This document shows positions 59,600-64,000 of a stretch of 64,000 bases of DNA, one piece after another. Positions within the stretch are counted from its first letter, which is position 1, and every line of letters begins with the position of its first letter. A model generated the notes under the pieces. It was not told where the DNA came from. It made no database searches and saw nothing but the letters and a program-made list of their open reading frames with translations. The translations under genes were made by a program, and so were the position numbers. Source of the stretch: CALANV01 sp036381615 (GTDB taxonomy: Bacteria > Pseudomonadota > Alphaproteobacteria > CACIAM-22H2); contig DASVCL010000049.1 in NCBI GenBank assembly GCA_036381615.1, positions 17,667 to 81,666 of the forward strand, read 5' to 3'.

Positions 59600-60334
59600 G
59601 TGAAATCAGGCCCCGACATCGCCGAGGTGGCGGCGCTCATCGGTGATCCGGCGCGGTCGAACGTGCTGGTCGCGCTGATGGACGGCTCTGCGCTGACGGC
59701 GAGCGAGCTCGCCTGCGCGGCGGGCGTCTCGCCGGCGACGGCGAGCGAACACCTCAAGAAGCTGACCGCGGCCGGTCTTCTCGCCGTCGCGCGCCAGGGC
59801 CGGCACCGCTATTACCGTCTGGCCGGGCCGGCCGTGGCCGAGCTGATCGAGGCGATCGCGCGCGTCGCGGCCGACATGCCGCGGCCCAAACGGCTGCCGG
59901 CCCGCGGCGACGATGCGGTGCGCCGGGCGCGCACCTGCTACGACCACCTCGCGGGCCAGCTTGGCGTCGCACTCACCGAGGCGCTGGTCCGGCGGCGCTG
60001 TCTCGAACCGGTTGCGGAGGATTTCCGCGTGACGCCGGCGGGCGTGCGGTTCCTGGCCAGTCTCGGCATCGATCTCGCCGCCGTCCAGCGCCAGCGCCGC
60101 GCCTTCGCCCGCCAATGTCTCGACTGGACCGAGCGCCGTCCGCATCTCGGCGGCGCGCTCGGCGCGGCGCTGTTCGACACCTGCCTCGCGCGGGGCTGGG
60201 TCTCGCGCATTGCCGGTACGCGCGCCGTCGCGCTCACGCCTTCCGGCCGCCGTGCGATCGCCCGCCTGTTCGATATTCAGCCGCCGGACGGATCCGGGCG
60301 CGACCCGGGTCTCAGTCCAGCGGCACGCCCGTGA
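59600..60334 (+). CDS. ArsR family winged-helix regulator
   Basis: 244 aa from GTG 59600. The winged helix is IAEVAALIGDPARSNVLVALMDGSALTASELACAAGVSPATASEHLKKLTAAGLLAVARQGRHRYYRLAG. The extra C-terminal ~130 residues (ARTCYDHLAGQLGVALTEALV with CYDHLAG) form a domain found in one ArsR subgroup. No cluster of metal-binding Cys is obvious. The 3' end overlaps the convergent NnrU gene by 23 bp. Confidence 0.9.
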   Translation: MKSGPDIAEVAALIGDPARSNVLVALMDGSALTASELACAAGVSPATASEHLKKLTAAGLLAVARQGRHRYYRLAGPAVAELIEAIARVAADMPRPKRLPARGDDAVRRARTCYDHLAGQLGVALTEALVRRRCLEPVAEDFRVTPAGVRFLASLGIDLAAVQRQRRAFARQCLDWTERRPHLGGALGAALFDTCLARGWVSRIAGTRAVALTPSGRRAIARLFDIQPPDGSGRDPGLSPAARP

Positions 60335-61040
60335 GCAACGGGTGCAGGTAAATGAGGGCGACGTAGAGCGCGAGCGCACCGGTGACACGGGCCAGCCCGA
60401 TCTCGCGCCACAGCGATTTCACCGGGTCCTTGCCGTAGGCCGTCCGCCAGAATCGCCGCGTCTTGCCGGTCAGCAGCGCGGCGAAGGGCAGGTTGGACGT
60501 CACCTCGGCGAAGCGCGCGAAGCCTTCCGGGTCGCGGGCGCGTCGCTTCGCGTCGATCTGCGCGGTGCCGAACAGGGCGAGGAAAGCGAGGCTGCCGAAC
60601 AGGATCAGGGCGGCGAGATCGCCGTTGGGCACGATGTGGGCGAGCGCCCACAGGCCGATGGCCCACATCACGGGGTGGCGCGTGATCTTGAGAACGCCCG
60701 GCGCCGGGTCCCGCGCCGCCCGGTCGAAGCTTCGGTTGACCGCGGTCGGGTTCTGCTGCGTCACGCCGCAGATCAGGAAGAACGTCGCAACCGGCATGAC
60801 GACGGCGGGTACCAGCCGCATCCACGCTTCCTGCGGCCATAGCTGCCGGTACGGCGCATTGCCGTAGGCGAGGCCGAGCCAGAGCAGGGTAAGCGCGGCC
60901 ACCGTCGAATAGAGGCCGGTGAACGGGCCCTCGCCGAGGCGCGCGACCAGCGCGCGGCGGGTCCCGGGCGACGCCAGCGCGAAATGGGTGCCGACGAACA
61001 CGGCGGCGGCGGCGACGAGGTGCCAGATGCTTCCGGTCAT
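60312..61040 (-). CDS. NnrU family membrane protein
   Basis: 242 aa with six predicted transmembrane helices. GVLKITRHPVMWAIGLWALAHIVPNGD is the NnrU/isoprenylcysteine-methyltransferase-like signature. NnrU accompanies nitrite and nitric oxide reduction in some bacteria, but no denitrification gene is here. ATG 61040 is chosen; divergent from a TetR gene. Confidence 0.88.
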   Translation of the reverse strand: MTGSIWHLVAAAAVFVGTHFALASPGTRRALVARLGEGPFTGLYSTVAALTLLWLGLAYGNAPYRQLWPQEAWMRLVPAVVMPVATFFLICGVTQQNPTAVNRSFDRAARDPAPGVLKITRHPVMWAIGLWALAHIVPNGDLAALILFGSLAFLALFGTAQIDAKRRARDPEGFARFAEVTSNLPFAALLTGKTRRFWRTAYGKDPVKSLWREIGLARVTGALALYVALIYLHPLLTGVPLD

Positions 61041-61088
61041 GATCGGCTCCACGCTTGCGGCGACTTGCCAGGTTCAGGTTAGGCCGCT

Positions 61089-61107
61089 ATGTTGACGCTG
61101 TCAACAT
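61089..61107. promoter_or_regulatory. TetR operator overlapping the tetR start codon
   Basis: ATGTTGAC (61089-61096) and GTCAACAT (61100-61107) form a perfect 8-3-8 inverted repeat; the right arm contains the first two bases of the tetR ATG (61106). Ideal for TetR autorepression and possibly control of the divergent nnrU-type gene. Confidence 0.75.
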
Positions 61108-61780
61108 GAGCGGCGCGCAACGAAACCGGCGACCGCGCCCGCGTTCCGGTTCCTCCGGGAAGGCAGCGGGTGCGCGTCGATCATATCATCACGGCGATTT
61201 GCGCCGGGCGCTTCTCGCGGCGGCGGCCCGGCTGCTCGAGGCCCACGGCCCGGCCGCACTCAGCCTGCGCGAAGTCGCGCGCGCGACCGGCGTGTCGCAG
61301 ACCGCCCCCTATCGCCACTTCGCCGACAAGGAGGCGCTGCTCGCGGCGCTCGCCGCCGACGGCTTTGCCGAGCTTCTGCGCCGCATGACCGAGGCCGCCG
61401 CCGGCGCGGACGCGCCGCCCGAGCGGCTGCAGGCGCTCGGGCGGGGTTACGTCGATTTCGCGCTCGCCCATCCGCATGTCTTCCGTCTGATGTTCGGGCC
61501 CGAAATTCCGGACAGGCGGGCGCATCCCGCGCTGTTCGCCGCCGCGGCCGCGGCCGAGGCGCAGCTTGGCGCCGCGATCGCGGCCTGCCGCCGCGGCATG
61601 CCGCGCGATGCGGCAGACGAGCGGACCGCGCTGGTGGCGGCATGGTCGCTCGTGCATGGCCTCGCGACGCTGCTGATCGGGGACCAGTTCCGCAGGACGG
61701 AGGCGACGGCGCGCACGGCGCTGGTCGACGGCGTCACCCGTCTGTTCGCGCGCATGCTGGCCGGAAGCCCGGCCGGCTAG
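61106..61780 (+). CDS. TetR family regulator with WHG-type C-terminal domain
   Basis: 224 aa. After a basic tail, HHGDLRRALLAAAARLLEAHGPAALSLREVARATGVSQTAPYRHFADKEALLAALA is the TetR DNA-binding domain. The C-terminal part (YVDFALAHPHVFRLMFGPEI, AAWSLVHGLATLLIGDQF) is the WHG subgroup. ATG 61106 is chosen because the operator and start overlap. Stop overlaps the convergent DCC gene by 4 bp. Confidence 0.9.
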   Translation: MSGAQRNRRPRPRSGSSGKAAGARRSYHHGDLRRALLAAAARLLEAHGPAALSLREVARATGVSQTAPYRHFADKEALLAALAADGFAELLRRMTEAAAGADAPPERLQALGRGYVDFALAHPHVFRLMFGPEIPDRRAHPALFAAAAAAEAQLGAAIAACRRGMPRDAADERTALVAAWSLVHGLATLLIGDQFRRTEATARTALVDGVTRLFARMLAGSPAG

Positions 61781-62193
61781 GGCTTGTCGAGAAATCGCGC
61801 CGCGGCCCCGGGCGGCGGCGGCAGGCAGGCGTCGCGCCGCCCGAACCAGTCGTAACGGTGACGCGCGACGAGGTCGTAGAGACGGTCGCGCCATCGCCGC
61901 GGCAGCACGCGCAGGACGCCGAGCAGCGGCCACGGGAACGGCAGGCGGCTCGCCACGTACAGCGCCGCGTCGGATTTGACGTAGACGCGGTCGCCGTCGA
62001 CGACGGTCACGGTATCGGGTGCGGGCGGCATGCCGAAGCGCCGCTTGAGGGCGCTGCCGACGGCACCTTGCGCGAAGGCGAAGTCGAAGGCGCCCGCGCG
62101 GTCGTAGCGCAGGACGAGCCGGACCCCGGCGGCGCAAAGCTTGCACACGCCGTCGAAGATCAGCACGGGTCGGCTCGTCGGCGCGTCGCTCAT
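61777..62193 (-). CDS. DCC/DUF393 thiol-disulphide oxidoreductase-like protein
   Basis: 138 aa. The DGVCKLC motif (the DCC signature DxxCxxC) lies at residues 14-20 in LIFDGVCKLCAAGVRLVLRYD; the rest, SDAALYVASRLPFPWPLLGVLRVLPRRWRDRLYDLVARHRYDWFGRRDACLPP, is highly typical. Predicted redox protein, partner unknown. Confidence 0.92.
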   Translation of the reverse strand: MSDAPTSRPVLIFDGVCKLCAAGVRLVLRYDRAGAFDFAFAQGAVGSALKRRFGMPPAPDTVTVVDGDRVYVKSDAALYVASRLPFPWPLLGVLRVLPRRWRDRLYDLVARHRYDWFGRRDACLPPPPGAAARFLDKP

Positions 62194-62242
62194 CCTGCGA
62201 CGAAGCCTAATCCTGCGGCGCGGACGGCGCCAGCCGGACGCG

Positions 62243-63133
62243 TCAGGCGAGCTTGCGCCGTTTCTTCGCCGCCTTCAGCGTATTGCCGATGAGGCAGGCG
62301 ATGGTCATCGGCCCGATGCCGCCGGGCACGGGCGTGATCGCGCCGGCGACGTGAATCGCCTCGTCGAAGACGACGTCGCCGACGAGGTGCGCCCGGCCGT
62401 CGGGCCCCATGATGCGGTTGATGCCGACGTCGAGGACGATCGCGCCGGGCTTGATCCAGTCGCCGCGCACCATCCGCGGCCGGCCGACGGCGGCGACCAG
62501 GATGTCGGCGTCGCGGCAGATCGCGGCCAGGTCGCGCGTCTTCGAATGCGCGACCGTGACCGTGCAGTCGTTGCGCAGCAGAAGCTGGGCCATCGGCTTG
62601 CCGACGATGTTGGAGCGGCCGAGCACGACGGCGTTGAGCCCCGCGAGCCTGCCGCCCAGGCGGTCCTTGAGCAGCATCTCGCAGCCGAGCGGCGTGCACG
62701 GGACCAGACCGTCGCGGCCGATCGCGAGTCTGCCGGCGTTCACGGCGTGAAAGCCGTCGACGTCCTTGTCCGGATCGATGGCGTCGAGGATCGCGGCCGC
62801 ATCGATCTGCGCCGGCAGCGGCAGCTGCACCAGGATGCCGTCGACCTCGGGATCGGCGTTCAGCCGCGCCACCAGGTCGAGCAGCTCCCCCGTCGTCGTG
62901 TGCGCGGGCAGTTCGTGCTTGATGTCGCGCATGCCGGCGGCGACGGTCTGGTTCGTCTTGTTGCGGACATAGACCCGGCTCGCCGGGTCGTCGCCGACCA
63001 GCACGACGGCGAGCCCGGGCGTTACGCCGTGCCGTGCCTTCAGCGTCGCCACCTCCGCGGCATACCGGGCCAGGAGGCCTTGGGCGAACGCCTTGCCGTC
63101 GATGATCTTGCTGCTCGTTGCCGTCTCGTTCAT
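62243..63133 (-). CDS. folD: bifunctional methylenetetrahydrofolate dehydrogenase/cyclohydrolase
   Basis: 296 aa. YVRNKTNQTVAAGM with catalytic Tyr/Lys, GILVQLPLPAQIDAAAILDAIDPDKDVDGFHAVNAGRL, VLGRSNIVGKPMAQLLL and PVPGGIGPMTIACLIGNT are all present. It interconverts 5,10-methylene- and 10-formyl-tetrahydrofolate with NADP. Its start overlaps the yggU stop (ATGA). Confidence 0.96.
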   Translation of the reverse strand: MNETATSSKIIDGKAFAQGLLARYAAEVATLKARHGVTPGLAVVLVGDDPASRVYVRNKTNQTVAAGMRDIKHELPAHTTTGELLDLVARLNADPEVDGILVQLPLPAQIDAAAILDAIDPDKDVDGFHAVNAGRLAIGRDGLVPCTPLGCEMLLKDRLGGRLAGLNAVVLGRSNIVGKPMAQLLLRNDCTVTVAHSKTRDLAAICRDADILVAAVGRPRMVRGDWIKPGAIVLDVGINRIMGPDGRAHLVGDVVFDEAIHVAGAITPVPGGIGPMTIACLIGNTLKAAKKRRKLA

Positions 63134-63456
63134 GCCTTCCTCGAAACGCCTGTGATCGCCCCGGCGATCGTCTCGGCCGCGGCGCGGACGTGCACGCGCT
63201 TGAGGCGCTGCGTTTCGCCCGAGACGATGGCGAACGCGCCCTTCGGCAGCCGCCATGCCTTGGCGAGAAGCGCGATCAGCGCCGCGTTCGCCTTGCCGTC
63301 CTCCGGCGGCGCCGTCACCTTCACCTTCAGCACCGGGCGGTCGCCGTCGGGGCCGGGTTCCGTGGCCACCCCTTCGATCCCGGCCTGCCGCGCGCGCGGC
63401 GTCAGCTTGATCGTGACGATCGTGCCGTCGGCGGTCGGGGCGAGGGGCAGGTTCAC
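63130..63456 (-). CDS. yggU: DUF167 (YggU) family protein
   Basis: 108 aa from a GTG start at 63456. IKLTPRARQAGIEGV, LKVKVTAPPEDGKANAALIALLAKAWRLPKGAFAIVSGETQRLKRV is the complete DUF167 fold. Function unknown; conserved next to yggT and here also coupled to folD. Confidence 0.93.
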   Translation of the reverse strand: MNLPLAPTADGTIVTIKLTPRARQAGIEGVATEPGPDGDRPVLKVKVTAPPEDGKANAALIALLAKAWRLPKGAFAIVSGETQRLKRVHVRAAAETIAGAITGVSRKA

Positions 63457-63466
63457 GCGCGGATGA

Positions 63467-63745
63467 TCAGATCGCGTACTCGATGATCAGGTTCTGCAGG
63501 AATACGAGCAGCAGGATCAGCACGACCGGCGAGATGTCGACCCCGCCCAGAAGCGGCACGAAGCGACGGATCGGGCGCAGCGCCGGCTCGGTTATCCGGT
63601 AGAGAAAATCGCTGATCATGTACACGACGCGGTTGTGCGTGTTCAGCACGTTGAACGCGATCAGCCACGAGAAAATGGCCGAGGCGATCAAAACGTAGAT
63701 GTAGAGCTGAATGACGGTCAGGATCAGGTTTATCAGCGCGTACAT
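63467..63745 (-). CDS. yggT: YggT family membrane protein
   Basis: 92 aa with two YggT helices: LILTVIQLYIYVLIASAIFSWLIAFNVLN and ISPVVLILLLVFLQNLIIEY, separated by the conserved LYRITEPALRPIRRFVP. Linked to cell division or osmotic stress in some bacteria. ATG 63745 follows CCTCC on the plus strand (GGAGG-type site on the coding strand is weak). First gene of yggT-yggU-folD. Confidence 0.93.
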   Translation of the reverse strand: MYALINLILTVIQLYIYVLIASAIFSWLIAFNVLNTHNRVVYMISDFLYRITEPALRPIRRFVPLLGGVDISPVVLILLLVFLQNLIIEYAI

Positions 63746-63869
63746 GGAGGGCGATTCAGCTCCCGGCAGCCGGACGCCCGAGACCCTACACGACCGCTCG
63801 GATCGGGCGCAAGGCTTTGGCCGGATGCACGTTCCGGCGTTGGAACCGCTGCCTTTTCGCGCTTCGTTC

Positions 63870-63898
63870 TTGACTCCGCGTCGGCCCCCACCCATATT
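63870..63898 (+). promoter_or_regulatory. sigma-70-type promoter of the tRNA-Ala gene
   Basis: TTGACT (63870-63875), a 17-bp spacer and CATATT (63893-63898) lie 18 bp before the tRNA 5' end, a near-consensus arrangement. Confidence 0.7.
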
Positions 63899-63916
63899 CC
63901 GCCCCACCGCACCGGC

Positions 63917-63992
63917 GGGGCCGTAGCTCAGATGGGAGAGCGCCTCGTTCGCAATGAGGAGGTCAGGGGTTCGATTCCCCTCGGCTCCACCA
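63917..63992 (+). tRNA. tRNA-Ala, anticodon CGC
   Basis: A full cloverleaf of 76 nt including encoded CCA: acceptor GGGGCCG pairs with CGGCTCC (one G-U), D-arm TAGCTCAGATGGGAGAGC, anticodon stem CCTCG/TGAGG with loop TTCGCAA giving anticodon CGC (reads GCG), T-arm AGGGGTTCGATTCCCCT. Confidence 0.97.
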
Positions 63993-64000
63993 TTCCCGCC

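Overview
The window is high-GC DNA from a proteobacterium, most likely an alphaproteobacterium. Pointers are an IalB-type secreted protein, several short DUF1127 proteins, a rhizobial-type asparaginase, NnrU, FIST and TRAP families, and very dense gene packing with many 4-bp ATGA start/stop overlaps. No phage, transposase, CRISPR or rRNA was seen; one tRNA lies at the right edge.

Left part (1-6.4 kb): a loose, partly decayed accessory stretch. It carries the end of a 3-hydroxyacyl-CoA dehydrogenase, an acyl/aryl-CoA ligase, a small secreted cytochrome c, a double GNAT protein and a secreted protein of unknown function. Mixed in are a glutathione-transferase remnant, a second glutathione-transferase gene with a one-base frameshift, probable gene relics, and two copies of a 69-bp element sitting about 30 bp upstream of ribosome-binding sites.

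Aromatic island (6.4-21 kb): a minus-strand operon encodes a 2Fe-2S/FAD reductase, an acyl-CoA-type short-chain dehydrogenase, a PaaA/PaaC-like di-iron oxygenase, a gentisate 1,2-dioxygenase and an unknown 192-aa protein. A near-perfect 37-bp palindrome separates it from a divergent MarR regulator and CoA ligase. Further right are a Fur-box-preceded ferric-iron binding protein, an aldehyde dehydrogenase, a second short-chain dehydrogenase, a complete TRAP transporter and a zinc alcohol dehydrogenase. Read together this suggests uptake of an aromatic compound, alcohol to aldehyde to acid oxidation, CoA activation, di-iron hydroxylation and gentisate-type ring cleavage. No dedicated maleylpyruvate isomerase or fumarylpyruvate hydrolase is in the operon.

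Middle (21-37.5 kb): a stand-alone SF2 helicase, a Bax-inhibitor-like membrane protein, the ybbAP/tesA group, an RRM RNA-binding protein, a FIST protein, an aldo/keto reductase, ThpR, a deglycation pair (fructosamine kinase plus low-molecular-weight phosphatase), and an overlapping sirtuin, uracil-DNA-glycosylase-like and methyltransferase string. These are followed by a 2-keto-4-pentenoate hydratase-like enzyme, a zincin and a pterin dehydratase.

Right part (37.8-64 kb): a short-chain dehydrogenase, three tandem DMT/EamA exporters, acetoacetyl-CoA synthetase, GreB, asparaginase, RlmN, ArgG, FolD, YggU/YggT and tRNA-Ala(CGC). Two similar modules (LysR/GcvA-type regulator head-to-head with a DUF1127 gene) share an intergenic motif; a third DUF1127 gene is head-to-head with an ArsR-type regulator.
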